Shown: one piece after another, positions 1-7,881 of the stretch | How the letters are laid out: each line of letters opens with the position of its first letter | How positions within the stretch are numbered: position 1 is the stretch's first letter | Assembly (NCBI RefSeq): GCF_016863275.1 | Contig: NZ_BOOO01000038.1 | Coordinates: 1 to 64,000, forward strand | Direction: 5' to 3' | From: Planotetraspora mira | GTDB taxonomy: Bacteria > Actinomycetota > Actinomycetes > Streptosporangiales > Streptosporangiaceae | Length of the DNA stretch: 64,000 bases | Notes under the pieces: model-generated | Seen by the model: the letters and a program-made list of their open reading frames with translations, nothing else | Databases searched by the model: none | What the model was told of the DNA's origin: nothing | Translations under genes and position numbers: made by a program

Positions 1-552
1 GGCCACCAACCCCCACGACGACACCCCCGGCTCGGACACCGAGAAGCAAGGGTCGGAGACATCCGCTCCGCGGCCGGCCCCAGGCGGAGCATCGCCGTCG
101 CCCGGTGCATCCGACCCGGAGTCGACAGGGGAGGCGCAACCCGCGTCAAAAGGCGCATCGTCGCCGGAGAAGGCCTCACCGGACGCATCGGAGGAGGCCT
201 CACGTGACGACTGGCCGACCGCGGGCGAACTCTCAGCCCGGGTGGAAGGCAACACAGAGAACGGCAACCGGGAAAAGGCCCGCCGAGACGCCCCTGGCGC
301 GGAAGACGGCACCTCCGAAGAACCCGACGGCGCCGAATTCGAGCAAGTGGAATCCGAGCGCGGAGAATTCAGGGGAGAAAACGGCACGGGTCCGGTCAAT
401 AGTGAATCCGATGGAGAGCGCCGCAAAGAATCCGGCTGCCGGGAGTCCAGCCCCAACACGTCGAGGGCCGAGGCGCCGTCGGACGGCCAGGACCCAGCCC
501 GGGCCACCACCTCAGCCCACCAATCAGGGCCACAGGGCCTTTCCTCTGCCAC
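1..552 (-). CDS. Ser/Asp/Pro-rich hypothetical protein, cut by the left edge
   Basis: Only the 5' part is present; the frame is open from about 583 down to base 1 on the minus strand with no stop. The GTG at 552 is chosen because GAGGAG ends nine bases upstream; an ATG at 561 lies too close to that site. The visible 184 residues start with a short acidic, Trp-containing stretch (PDWWAEVVARAG) and then become low-complexity, rich in Ser, Asp, Pro and Gly, with no transmembrane segment. The AT-richer 553-893 interval upstream looks like a promoter region, which supports this strand over the equally open plus-strand frame. The two frames share the same third codon positions, so GC3 alone cannot separate them. 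I do not recognise a family; the missing part may hold the functional domain. Confidence 0.5.
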   Translation of the reverse strand, partial: MAEERPCGPDWWAEVVARAGSWPSDGASALDVLGLDSRQPDSLRRSPSDSLLTGPVPFSPLNSPRSDSTCSNSAPSGSSEVPSSAPGASRRAFSRLPFSVLPSTRAESSPAVGQSSREASSDASGEAFSGDDAPFDAGCASPVDSGSDAPGDGDAPPGAGRGADVSDPCFSVSEPGVSSWGLVA

Positions 553-893
553 GTTCACCATCTCCTCGAACAGATGTATGAATCATGGCATGGCCCTCAG
601 CGAATTCGCTATTGTTTTCGAATCAGATTTTCAAGAACTTGCATCGCGATATATCCGGACATTCGACTCGGCCTATTGGCGGTTTCACACAAAGACGCCT
701 TGCCCAACGGGCCCAATACAGGCCACTCGCGCAGACTCCGTGAATATGAATAGATCGACCATCGCCGCACATATGGCCAGCGCCGTCGACCCGACAAGAA
801 CGGGCACCCGCCAGAGCTCCGCGAGCCCCGACAGGTGCCAGTCCTCAACGCCCGCCCCCATCACCCCTACACGGGCTGCAGAGAGGCCGCTGC
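553..893. other. AT-richer intergenic region, probable promoter
   Basis: About 340 bases with clearly lower GC than the flanks, especially 595-790. It lies upstream of the minus-strand gene at 552 and downstream of the histidine kinase. I see no convincing hairpin terminator. Apart from the doubtful TTG-start ORF at 685-897, nothing in it looks coding. Confidence 0.5.
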
Positions 894-897
894 TCAA
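685..897 (-). CDS. possible 70-aa hydrophobic protein coupled to the histidine kinase
   Basis: A TTG codon at 897 overlaps the TGA of the histidine kinase gene as TTGA, an arrangement typical of translational coupling. The 70-aa product has one strongly hydrophobic stretch in its middle (VPVLVGSTALAICAAMVDLF). Third-position GC is lower than in neighbouring genes, and I see no strong ribosome site beyond the overlap. It could equally be a chance ORF in the intergenic region. Confidence 0.2.
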   Translation of the reverse strand: MSSGLSAARVGVMGAGVEDWHLSGLAELWRVPVLVGSTALAICAAMVDLFIFTESARVACIGPVGQGVFV

Positions 898-3800
898 TCA
901 ACGGTGCGCGGCACCCCTTCGGCGCAGGAGACGTTCGCCAGCGGTCGCTTGTCGAGCACGTCACGGGCCTTCTCCCTGGCCAGGTTCCACCCGTTCCAGG
1001 GATCCGGCCCAGTCAGGTCGTTGGCGGCCACCACATCGCGGAGCACGCAGCTACGGATGGGCTCCGGCAAACGATCCAGAGTCGGTACGGCTTCCGCCCC
1101 CAGATCTCCCAGATAGTCGTGATCGAGCCGGTAGACGCCCCGGACGGTCAACTGCGTCTCGGCGACCCGGACATCGGGGTTCCACACCGCGAACGCCAGC
1201 AGGCAGATCCCGGTCACCATGACGAGCGTGCGAGGCAACCATGCCGTTCCCCGGTTCGAGAGCCACACCGCTCCCGCGATCAGAACCAGCACGAACACAG
1301 CGGCGAGCCACCAGATCGTCGCCCCGACCGAGGCGCGCAGGCGGGTCCAGCCGTACGCGCCGGTGTAAAGACCGAGGCGATGCAGCGCGGAGGCGAGGAT
1401 GACCAGGGTGAACGCGCACAGCAAGCCCAGCAGTACGGCGAGCAGTCGCTGGTCCTTGCGGCCCTTCGGCCCGAACAGGCCCACCGCGACCACGACGATC
1501 CCGAGCACGAAGACACTGACCGTCACGAGCTCGAAGAATCCCGACCTGGCGTACTCCGCGTACGTCAGCCCGGCCGTGGACAACACCCTGCGGTTGCCGC
1601 CGAACAACACGGTGAGCTGCACGGCCACGAAGGACGCGAACAGCAGATCGAGCCCGACCAGGGGGATGACCCAGACCGCCCGGCTGACGGATATTCGCAG
1701 GTCGGGGCCCGTCGGCTCGGCCACCGGACGCAGGGCCACCAGCACGGCCGCCGCCGCACCCACCGCGAACACGAAGAACAGGAAGATCCGGACCGGCAGG
1801 CTCGACGCCCAGTCGGGCGCCTGGAGCACCTGGCTCGCGAACGCGGAGAAGACCGCGTCGGCGGACACGAACAGCACACCGAAGACGAGGAGCAGCACCA
1901 GGGTGATTCCGATGCTCACCAGGAGCGGGACCACCCGTCTGTGCTTGACCAGCCGCTTGGCGGGCGCCTCCAGGAACCAGGGCAGCGGAAAGACCGCGAG
2001 GACGACCGACAGCCCGCCTCGAAGCGCACTCAGCCACCCTGCCCCCGCACCGGAGATGCCGAGCGCCGCGATGCAGAACGCCGCCGACAACAACGGCCAT
2101 ACGAGCCAGTCCGCGTCGCGGAACAGGGCTACCGACACCAACGCGTACGCCATGATCCCGAACGCCACGGTCCACGGCGTGATGCGCCGGCGACCTGTGG
2201 CGATGAGCGCCGGGAAGACGCCCGCTCCCAACGCGACGGCCGTGATCACCAGCCCCAGCCCCGTCGCCGCGTACGGCAGGGCAAGCGCGGCGACGAGGCC
2301 TACGGCGCCGGCGGCCAGGAGCAGCCACCGCGGCGCGTCAGGCAGCTGCGGCCGTGGGAACAAGGGGGGCGGCACGTAGGCGGGCGGCGGCGCGTTACGC
2401 GCGCCTCCCTGTGGCGGCGGACCGTATCCGGGCGGTGGTGGCCCGTGGTGCACTCCCCCGTGAGCGGGCGATCCATATCGGGGCGGCGGGTACGGCGCTC
2501 CTCCGTACGGATATGGCCCATACCCAGGTGACAAGTGGCGCGCGTCCTGTGCCGCCGCGGCCAGATCCGCGGCCTTGTCACCCCTCGGCTCAGCGGCACT
2601 CGGCTCGGCGGCACTCGGCACAGCGGCACTCGGCTCGGCGCGACGCAAGGCGGCGTCATGCAGGTCGGCATCCGTCGGCGCGGCGCCCCCTGACGCGTCT
2701 CTCCGCTCGGTTCCTCCCGGCCCGGCATCCCCCGACTCGCCGCCGCTCAGCTTGGCGGCACTCAGCTTGGCGTCACCCGGTTCGGTCGGCGTGGGCTCGC
2801 GGGTCCCCGCGCCGATAATCTCCGCGGTCACGCCGGTTTCCGGCTCGCCCGCCCCGGCCGTGACCGTTTCACCAACCCGGCCGGCATGCGCGCCGGCCGC
2901 CACCCCGGCCACCTCGCCGCTCTCTACGGCGGTAGCCGCGGTGGGCGCGGTGGGCACAGCTCGGCCCGTAATCCCGGTCCCCGCCCCTATCCCCGTCCCC
3001 GTCCCCGTCCCCGTCCCCGTTCTTGTCTCCGTCCCGGACCCGGTACCCCTCCCCGCCCCGGCGCCGCCCGGTAACGCGTCAGAATCGACCGCGTCGCCGT
3101 TCTCCGCGTCCTTCCCCGCGTCCTTCTCCCCGTTCTTCTCCGTCCCTTTCTCGCCGCCCGTCATCCCGGTCTTGGCCCCGCTCTCGATCTCGCCTGTCGG
3201 TGCGTCCGGCATCTCGCCCTCCATGTCTCCCCCCGCCCGTGCCTCGCGACCGGTGGCACCGGTCGCATGCGGTTCCGCCGTCCCCGTCGCGGCCCTCGCC
3301 TGAAGCCCCTCTGTCGGCACTCTCGCCGTCACACCGGTCTGCGCGACGGCCGCCACCACACGACTCCCACCCGGTGCTTGTGCCGGCCCCTCTGTCGGCA
3401 CAAGCGTCGGCTCAGGCCCGGTCCCGAGCCCGGTCCCAGGTCCCGTCCCAGATCCGGGCTCAGATCTCGACTCAGATCTCGATTCGAAGCCCCACGTGGG
3501 CCTTCCCTTCGTCCCGTTCCCCCTGCCGTGGTCTCTGCCGGTGTCTCTACCGGGTTCCGGCGTCGCCGACGGCACGCCCACGAACCGGCCGGGAAGCACG
3601 ACGACCATGCGACAGCCGCGCCCCCGGCGCTGCGGATCGGAAACCTGCGGATCGGAAACCTGAGAATCCGCAACCTGCGGTTCAGAGACCTGTGGACCGG
3701 AAACCGGTGAACCGGAATTCTGCGCATCAGAAACCCGCGCATCGGAAGCCGGTGAATCGGACCGCTGAGAATCGGACACCGCCCCGGCATCGCGGCCGGA

Positions 3801-4763
3801 CTCCCCATCCGAATCCGGCTCGGCCGCGCGGATCGCGCCGCCATGAAGCTCGACGATCTCCTTGGTTATCGCGAGACCCAACCCCGCGCCTCCCGCGTCG
3901 GCCGCACGTCCGGCGTCCAGCCGGGAGAACCGCTCGAAGATCCGTGTGCGCTCCCCATCCGGGATGCCGGGCCCGCGGTCGATGACGCTGATCTCCAGAT
4001 CGCTCCCCGACGACCGCGCCTCGAGCCGCACCGTCTCGCCTGGCGGGCTGTGCCGTACGGCGTTGTCGAGCAGGTTGGCCAGCACCTGGGCGAGCAGCGC
4101 GGGGTCGGCGAGGACGGCCGTTCCGTGCGGCACGTCGCTCTCGACCGTCACCCCTTCGCGCGCGAGACCGACCTCGTCCGCGGCCTGCCGGCACAACGAC
4201 GCGAGGTCGAACACCTCCGCCTCCATCGGGCGGGCGCCCGAGTCGAGCCGGGAGAGATCGAGCAGTTGGGCGACCAGGCGCCCCAACCTCTGTGTCTGGG
4301 CGAGCGCCGTGCCGAGCGTGTCGATGTCAGGCTCGGACACCCCGTCGACGACGTTCTCCAGCACGGCCTGCAGCCCCGTGATCGGTGTCCGCAACTCGTG
4401 GCTGACGTTGGCCACCAGCTCACGCCGCTGCCTGTCCACCTCCCCGAGGTCGGCGGCCATCGCGTTGAACGCCCTGGCCAGCTCGCCCACCTCGTCCCGG
4501 GAGGTGGCCGACACCCGCATGCCGTACCTGCCCTTGGCGACCGTCTGCGCGGCGGCGGCCATCTCCCGCAGCGGCCTGGTCATCCCCATGGCGAGCAACT
4601 GCACCATGATCAGCGCGAGTACGGCGGCGATCGCGATGCGCACGCCGCGCGACAGCCCGGCGTTGATCCCGACCTCGTTGACGACGAAGGCCGTCACCAC
4701 GGCGAGCACGATCACGATGCCGAGCTTCACCTTGATCCGGCCGAGAAAATCGAGGGGCCGCAT
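894..4763 (-). CDS. sensor histidine kinase with long repeat-rich linker fused to a DUF4153/DUF4173-like membrane domain
   Basis: This is the sensor partner of the OmpR regulator just upstream. The ATG at 4763 is preceded by GGAGGTG at ideal spacing; an ATG at 4793 overlaps the regulator stop (ATGA) but lacks a ribosome site. Order of parts: two N-terminal TM segments, HAMP, then HisKA with NVSHELRTP (phosphoacceptor His122). HATPase_c follows, with its N-box, DRGPGIP and GAGLGLAITKEIVELHGG. The last ATPase strand (RGCRMVVVLPG) is displaced by a run of S-D-P-Q-type repeats encoded at about 3634-3783. A linker of roughly 400 residues follows, with TG, SAAEP and Pro/Gly/Tyr repeats. The C-terminal part, encoded at 894-about 2330, has about ten TM helices resembling DUF4153/DUF4173. 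At 1289 aa it is about three times a usual kinase. The reading frame stays open throughout. Confidence 0.85.
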   Translation of the reverse strand: MRPLDFLGRIKVKLGIVIVLAVVTAFVVNEVGINAGLSRGVRIAIAAVLALIMVQLLAMGMTRPLREMAAAAQTVAKGRYGMRVSATSRDEVGELARAFNAMAADLGEVDRQRRELVANVSHELRTPITGLQAVLENVVDGVSEPDIDTLGTALAQTQRLGRLVAQLLDLSRLDSGARPMEAEVFDLASLCRQAADEVGLAREGVTVESDVPHGTAVLADPALLAQVLANLLDNAVRHSPPGETVRLEARSSGSDLEISVIDRGPGIPDGERTRIFERFSRLDAGRAADAGGAGLGLAITKEIVELHGGAIRAAEPDSDGESGRDAGAVSDSQRSDSPASDARVSDAQNSGSPVSGPQVSEPQVADSQVSDPQVSDPQRRGRGCRMVVVLPGRFVGVPSATPEPGRDTGRDHGRGNGTKGRPTWGFESRSESRSEPGSGTGPGTGLGTGPEPTLVPTEGPAQAPGGSRVVAAVAQTGVTARVPTEGLQARAATGTAEPHATGATGREARAGGDMEGEMPDAPTGEIESGAKTGMTGGEKGTEKNGEKDAGKDAENGDAVDSDALPGGAGAGRGTGSGTETRTGTGTGTGTGIGAGTGITGRAVPTAPTAATAVESGEVAGVAAGAHAGRVGETVTAGAGEPETGVTAEIIGAGTREPTPTEPGDAKLSAAKLSGGESGDAGPGGTERRDASGGAAPTDADLHDAALRRAEPSAAVPSAAEPSAAEPRGDKAADLAAAAQDARHLSPGYGPYPYGGAPYPPPRYGSPAHGGVHHGPPPPGYGPPPQGGARNAPPPAYVPPPLFPRPQLPDAPRWLLLAAGAVGLVAALALPYAATGLGLVITAVALGAGVFPALIATGRRRITPWTVAFGIMAYALVSVALFRDADWLVWPLLSAAFCIAALGISGAGAGWLSALRGGLSVVLAVFPLPWFLEAPAKRLVKHRRVVPLLVSIGITLVLLLVFGVLFVSADAVFSAFASQVLQAPDWASSLPVRIFLFFVFAVGAAAAVLVALRPVAEPTGPDLRISVSRAVWVIPLVGLDLLFASFVAVQLTVLFGGNRRVLSTAGLTYAEYARSGFFELVTVSVFVLGIVVVAVGLFGPKGRKDQRLLAVLLGLLCAFTLVILASALHRLGLYTGAYGWTRLRASVGATIWWLAAVFVLVLIAGAVWLSNRGTAWLPRTLVMVTGICLLAFAVWNPDVRVAETQLTVRGVYRLDHDYLGDLGAEAVPTLDRLPEPIRSCVLRDVVAANDLTGPDPWNGWNLAREKARDVLDKRPLANVSCAEGVPRTVD
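2588..2640 (-). repeat. 15-bp tandem repeat inside the kinase linker
   Basis: Units GCTCAGCGGCACTCG (2588-2602), GCTCGGCGGCACTCG (2603-2617) and GCACAGCGGCACTCG (2618-2632), followed by a partial copy. On the minus strand they encode repeats of the type S-A-A-E/V-P. The frame is kept because the unit is a multiple of three. Confidence 0.85.
2991..3020 (-). repeat. hexanucleotide repeat (CCCCGT)x5 in the kinase linker
   Basis: Five perfect CCCCGT units with degenerate copies on both sides. They encode an alternating Thr-Gly tract. Repeats of this type are prone to slippage, but in multiples of six they do not change the frame. Confidence 0.9.
3634..3783 (-). repeat. 15-bp tandem repeat array interrupting the kinase ATPase domain
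   Basis: Ten consecutive 15-bp units start with two nearly identical copies (GGATCGGAAACCTGC at 3634 and 3649) and decay towards 3783. They encode pentapeptides of the form V/A-S-D-x-Q/S. The array lies between the last helix and the last beta strand of the HATPase_c fold. Confidence 0.85.
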
Positions 4764-4789
4764 GCCCCCACCTCCATCCCAGCGGGCGG

Positions 4790-5479
4790 TCATGGACGTA
4801 CGAGCGCGTAGCCGACCCCGTGGACGGTACGGACGACGTCGGGGCCGAGCTTCCTCCGGAGCGCCCGGACATGGCTGTCCACGGTCCGTGTCGCGGCCCC
4901 CTCGGAGAATCCCCAGATGTCGGACAGCAGGCGCTCGCGCTCGAAGACCTGGCCCGGACGCTCCGCGAGCCGTCTGAGCAGGTCGAACTCGGTCCTGGTC
5001 AGCTGCGCCTCGACCCCTCTGACGAAGACCCTCCGTTCGGCGCTGTCGATCTCGACCTCGCCGACCCGGATGACGGCGTCCTCATGGGCGAGCATGCTGG
5101 CCCGCTCGACCCGGCGCAGCAGGGCGTCGATCCTGGCCACCAGTTCCCGCATGCTGAACGGCTTGGTCATGTAGTCGTCCGCGCCCACGCCCAGGCCGAC
5201 GAGCACGTCGGTCTCCTCGCCAAGCGCGGTCAGCATGAGGACCGGCACCGGACGGGCCGCCTGCATCCGGCGGCAGACCTCCAGCCCGTTCAGCCCGGGC
5301 AGCAGCCGGTCGAGGACGACGACGTCGGGTTCCGCCTGCGCGTAGGCCGCGAGCGCCTCCTCCCCGTCGCTCGCGACGCGCACGTCGAAGCCTTCCGCGA
5401 CCAACCGGATCCGTACGGCTCTCGCGATCGTCTCGTCGTCCTCGACCACGAGGACGCGACGCTGCTGGGGGATGGTCAT
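4790..5479 (-). CDS. OmpR-family response regulator
   Basis: A DNA-binding response regulator of 229 aa. The receiver domain covers residues 7-120, with acidic pocket E13-D14-D15, phosphoacceptor Asp57 in VVVLDRLLPG and the conserved Lys in MTKPFSMREL. The winged-helix Trans_reg_C domain covers about residues 135-228 (LTRTEFDLLRRL, then TRTVDSHVRALRRKLG). The ATG at 5479 starts the canonical receiver; longer in-frame starts up to 5545 would add an atypical extension into the divergent promoter. Its TGA at 4790-4792 lies just before the kinase gene, so the two form an operon. It is divergent from the hemerythrin gene. No typical ribosome site is visible, so the message may be leaderless. Confidence 0.93.
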   Translation of the reverse strand: MTIPQQRRVLVVEDDETIARAVRIRLVAEGFDVRVASDGEEALAAYAQAEPDVVVLDRLLPGLNGLEVCRRMQAARPVPVLMLTALGEETDVLVGLGVGADDYMTKPFSMRELVARIDALLRRVERASMLAHEDAVIRVGEVEIDSAERRVFVRGVEAQLTRTEFDLLRRLAERPGQVFERERLLSDIWGFSEGAATRTVDSHVRALRRKLGPDVVRTVHGVGYALVRP

Positions 5480-5622
5480 GGCGAAAGCGTAGGACGCCAC
5501 TGTGCACGAACTCCCTGCTGAAATGTGAAGATCCTGTGCAATCACTTCAGCCGACCTCTGGCGAGCCGATGGTTTCGGTCCCTAGTTACGGGTAGTCCGA
5601 ATATGACCTGAAGGGGGCACGG
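5480..5622. promoter_or_regulatory. divergent promoter region between regulator and hemerythrin genes
   Basis: A 143-bp gap between divergently transcribed genes, AT-richer near 5515-5610. It must hold promoters for both sides. I cannot assign -35/-10 boxes or an operator with confidence. Confidence 0.5.
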
Positions 5623-6216
5623 ATGGACCGCCAGACCACACCCGAGTTGATGCACGAGAACGATGTCATCGACTTGCTGATCCACCAGCACGGGCTCATC
5701 AGGAATCTGTTCGACGAGGTCGGCAGGAGTCAGGGGAAGGAGCGCCAGGAGGCGTTCAGCCGACTTGTCCGGCTGCTGGCCGTACATGAGACGGCGGAGG
5801 AGGAGATCGTTCATCCTTATGCGCGGCGCAAACTGATCGGCGGGGACACGATCGTGGACAACCGCCTGCACGAGGAGGAAGAGGCGAAGGAGATGCTCAG
5901 CCGCCTCGACGACATGGACGTGACGAAGCCGGAGTTCGCAGAGGAGCTGGAACGGCTCCGCGCGGCCGTCTTCGCACACGCGGCGGCCGAGGAGCGTTAC
6001 GAGTTCTCCGAGCTCAAAGCCGCGACCACGGAGGCCGAGCGCCGGGCGATGGCCCTTGGCGTCAAGGCCGCCGAGGCCGTGGCCCCCACCCACCCGCACC
6101 CGGGCACCGAGTCGGCGATGAAGAACCTGATGCTCGGCGGGCCCGTCGCGATCATGGATCGTGTGCGAGACGTGATCCGTAAGGCGATGGGAAAGCCCGA
6201 GTCGGGCGAGAGCTGA
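5623..6216 (+). CDS. hemerythrin HHE domain-containing protein
   Basis: A soluble 197-aa protein. The HHE four-helix bundle spans about residues 10-150 and carries iron-ligand candidates in the usual order: HQHGLI, VHETAEEEIVHPYAR, LHEEEEAKE and FAHAAAEE. Such proteins bind a di-iron centre and act in oxygen or nitric oxide sensing, storage or detoxification; which applies here cannot be read from the sequence. The last 45 residues (after the bundle) form a short linker and a basic helix. The start has a purine-rich AAGGGGG upstream. Its 3' end overlaps the convergent HxlR gene by 65 bp. Confidence 0.9.
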   Translation: MDRQTTPELMHENDVIDLLIHQHGLIRNLFDEVGRSQGKERQEAFSRLVRLLAVHETAEEEIVHPYARRKLIGGDTIVDNRLHEEEEAKEMLSRLDDMDVTKPEFAEELERLRAAVFAHAAAEERYEFSELKAATTEAERRAMALGVKAAEAVAPTHPHPGTESAMKNLMLGGPVAIMDRVRDVIRKAMGKPESGES

Positions 6217-7168
6217 TCAGGACCGTCGGTGACCCGGCGGATACCAGGTCCGGCCCTGCGGAATCCGCAGGAACAGGTAGGAAGCGGACGTCGTGCCTGT
6301 GGAGCGGCCTGGTGCACACCGCACATGCGAGGACGGGCGCGAGCGCGGCGCCGCAGGGCCGGTGGGTGATCGTGAGCCCGGAGCCCGGCGGCGCCGTGAA
6401 CTCTCGCTGGGCCCAGTGGACCAGGAACGCGAAGACCTCGAAGAAGGCCAGCCCCTTCTCGGTCAGCCGGTAGTCCCCGTCCGCCTGGCGAAGGACGCCC
6501 CGATCCACGAAACGGCGGAGCCGGTCGGTGAGCACCGACGGCGCTATCCCCAGCTCCGACTGGAACTCGACGAAGCGCCGTGTGCCGAGGAGCGCCGCCG
6601 CCAGGATCGCCGTGCTCCAGCGGTCACCGAGGATCTCCATCGATTCGGGGCGGTAGCCGAGCGTGTCGGTGCCCGAGTCCGCCCGCGACGCCCTGCGGCG
6701 CCTGCGCGGCGGCCCGATGCCGGCGAAGGTGGCGTGCGGCCCCCGCACCGTCTCGGTGTCCCGGGCGCTCATCGGCTCGCCACACTGCCCGCACGCCAGG
6801 TACGGCCTGGCCTCCCCGCCACAGGACTCATGGATCAGTGAGGGACACATCCCGCCGGTCCAGTCGCGCTCCCAGGAGTGGATCGCCATGAGCAGCGACC
6901 ACGTACCGAGCCCCCGGGACGTGAGCCGGTATTCGTGCCGGGTCCGGCCCTCCCGATGGGCGACCGGCGTGAGCACGTCGTGACCGACCAGTTCCCTCAG
7001 CCGGGAGGCGAGGACGGAGTCGGCGATGGGCAGCATGTCGCGCCAGCCCGCGAACGTCCTGACACGGAGCATGAAGGCCCGCTGCAGGATCAGGAGCACC
7101 CACCGGTCGCCCAGGATCGCGAGAGCCTGCCCGATCGCGCTCCGCCCGCGCTCCGGGTCCTCTTCCAC
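6152..7168 (-). CDS. transcriptional regulator with two tandem HxlR domains
   Basis: A cytoplasmic regulator of 338 aa from the GTG at 7168, which has AAGAGGA eight bases upstream. A longer start at 7300 would translate a tandem-repeat region and is rejected. Two winged-helix HxlR modules are visible: residues ~10-105 (AILGDRWVLLILQRAF) and ~165-265 (EILGDRWSTAILAAAL). Each is followed by a short cysteine motif, HESCGGEARPYLACGQC in the first and HRPCGAALAPVLACAVC in the second, suggesting a duplicated DNA-binding plus metal-binding unit. HxlR proteins normally have one domain (110-150 aa) and dimerise, so this fused version could be a one-chain dimer. The 3' end runs under the hemerythrin gene. 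The target is unknown. Confidence 0.85.
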   Translation of the reverse strand: MEEDPERGRSAIGQALAILGDRWVLLILQRAFMLRVRTFAGWRDMLPIADSVLASRLRELVGHDVLTPVAHREGRTRHEYRLTSRGLGTWSLLMAIHSWERDWTGGMCPSLIHESCGGEARPYLACGQCGEPMSARDTETVRGPHATFAGIGPPRRRRRASRADSGTDTLGYRPESMEILGDRWSTAILAAALLGTRRFVEFQSELGIAPSVLTDRLRRFVDRGVLRQADGDYRLTEKGLAFFEVFAFLVHWAQREFTAPPGSGLTITHRPCGAALAPVLACAVCTRPLHRHDVRFLPVPADSAGPDLVSAGSPTVLISSRPTRAFPSPYGSRLAHDP

Positions 7169-7244
7169 GATTCGGGTCCTCTTTCGCTCAGCGTGCCGTC
7201 CGGCTTCGCGCGCGGATTCCGCCTGGCTTGACGCCCGGCTTGAT

Positions 7245-7300
7245 GCTCGGATTCCGTACGGCTCACGCTCGGATTCCGCGCGGCTCACGCTCGGATTCAC
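7245..7300. repeat. 22-bp tandem repeat upstream of the HxlR gene
   Basis: Two and a half copies of GCTCGGATTCCG[TC][AG]CGGCTCAC at 7245-7266, 7267-7288 and 7289-7300. They lie in the leader or promoter region of the HxlR gene and before the small membrane protein gene. Confidence 0.75.
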
Positions 7301-7487
7301 GCTCGACGGCGTACAAGCCCCAGCCTGCCCGAGAGTGGGGCTTTCCGCGCGGGCGCCGGCCCAGCAGGCCGCTTCCCCCGTGGGTCCGGCCGGCGGCTGG
7401 AACTCGGGCGCGCTCCCGGACGTTCACGTTGCGACGAACTCCGGCAGCGGGGGGCTGCTGGACGCTCCGATAACGAAAGGCCCCACG

Positions 7488-7682
7488 ATGTCGCCACTCG
7501 GCAAGTACTACGTTGGCGCGGGAATTGTGGCTGTGCTCGCCATCCTGCTTCCGCTGCCGTCTCTCCTGACCTGGCTGGTCGTCATCGTCGCCCTGGGCGC
7601 GCCGGTCGCGGGCTACTTCATGCTCGACGAGTCGCAGCGCGCCCGGCTGCGCAGGGTCCGCCGCCGCGGCATCGGCCGCTGA
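7488..7682 (+). CDS. small two-TM membrane protein
   Basis: A 64-aa protein starting at ATG 7488 (MSPLGKYYVGAG) with GAAAGG upstream. The longer in-frame ORF starting at 7026 runs antisense through the HxlR gene and is not credible. Residues ~8-24 and ~27-47 are hydrophobic and probably form a membrane hairpin; the tail is strongly basic (RARLRRVRRRGIGR). No function can be assigned. A strong hairpin terminator follows about 125 bp downstream. Confidence 0.7.
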   Translation: MSPLGKYYVGAGIVAVLAILLPLPSLLTWLVVIVALGAPVAGYFMLDESQRARLRRVRRRGIGR

Positions 7683-7709
7683 CCCGGCGAACGTCGCCGA
7701 GGCGTCACA

Positions 7710-7807
7710 GCAAGACCGGTCGAAGCAAGACCGGTCGAAGCAAGAACAGCCACAGTTAGACCGGTCGAAGCAGGAACAGCTACAGCAAGACCCGGTCAAC
7801 GCAAGAA
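7710..7807. repeat. 15-bp direct repeats downstream of the small membrane protein gene
   Basis: Six to seven consecutive units: GCAAGACCGGTCGAA at 7710 and 7725, GCAAGAACAGCCACA at 7740, GTTAGACCGGTCGAA at 7755, GCAGGAACAGCTACA at 7770, GCAAGACCCGGTCAAC at 7785, and a partial copy at 7801. Two unit types alternate from 7725 to 7784. The array sits in the 3' untranslated region just before a terminator hairpin. Confidence 0.85.
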
Positions 7808-7833
7808 CGCCCGCGGTCCGGTGACCGCGGGCG
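7808..7833. terminator. bidirectional hairpin terminator
   Basis: A perfect 11-bp stem, CGCCCGCGGTC (7808-7818) with GACCGCGGGCG (7823-7833), and a four-base loop. It lies between convergent genes ending at 7682 and 7882. Confidence 0.85.
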
Positions 7834-7881
7834 AACAGCCGTGCTCGAGGAGACTCGACGAGTACGGCCGCGCTCTCCGCG

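Noticed and set aside
242-1222. Plus-strand 326-aa ORF at the left end
   Set aside because: It runs 329 bp into the kinase gene on the opposite strand and through the AT-rich region. The minus-strand frame with a ribosome site explains 1-552 better.
1119-2531. Long plus-strand ORF of 470 aa
   Set aside because: Antisense shadow of the TM domain of the histidine kinase; composition (Arg, Gln, Asp, His) is typical of shadows in high-GC DNA.
7169-7300. Extension of the HxlR regulator to ATG 7300
   Set aside because: It would translate 22-bp tandem repeats into Ser/Arg/Ala repeats; GTG 7168 has a ribosome site and leads directly into the domain.
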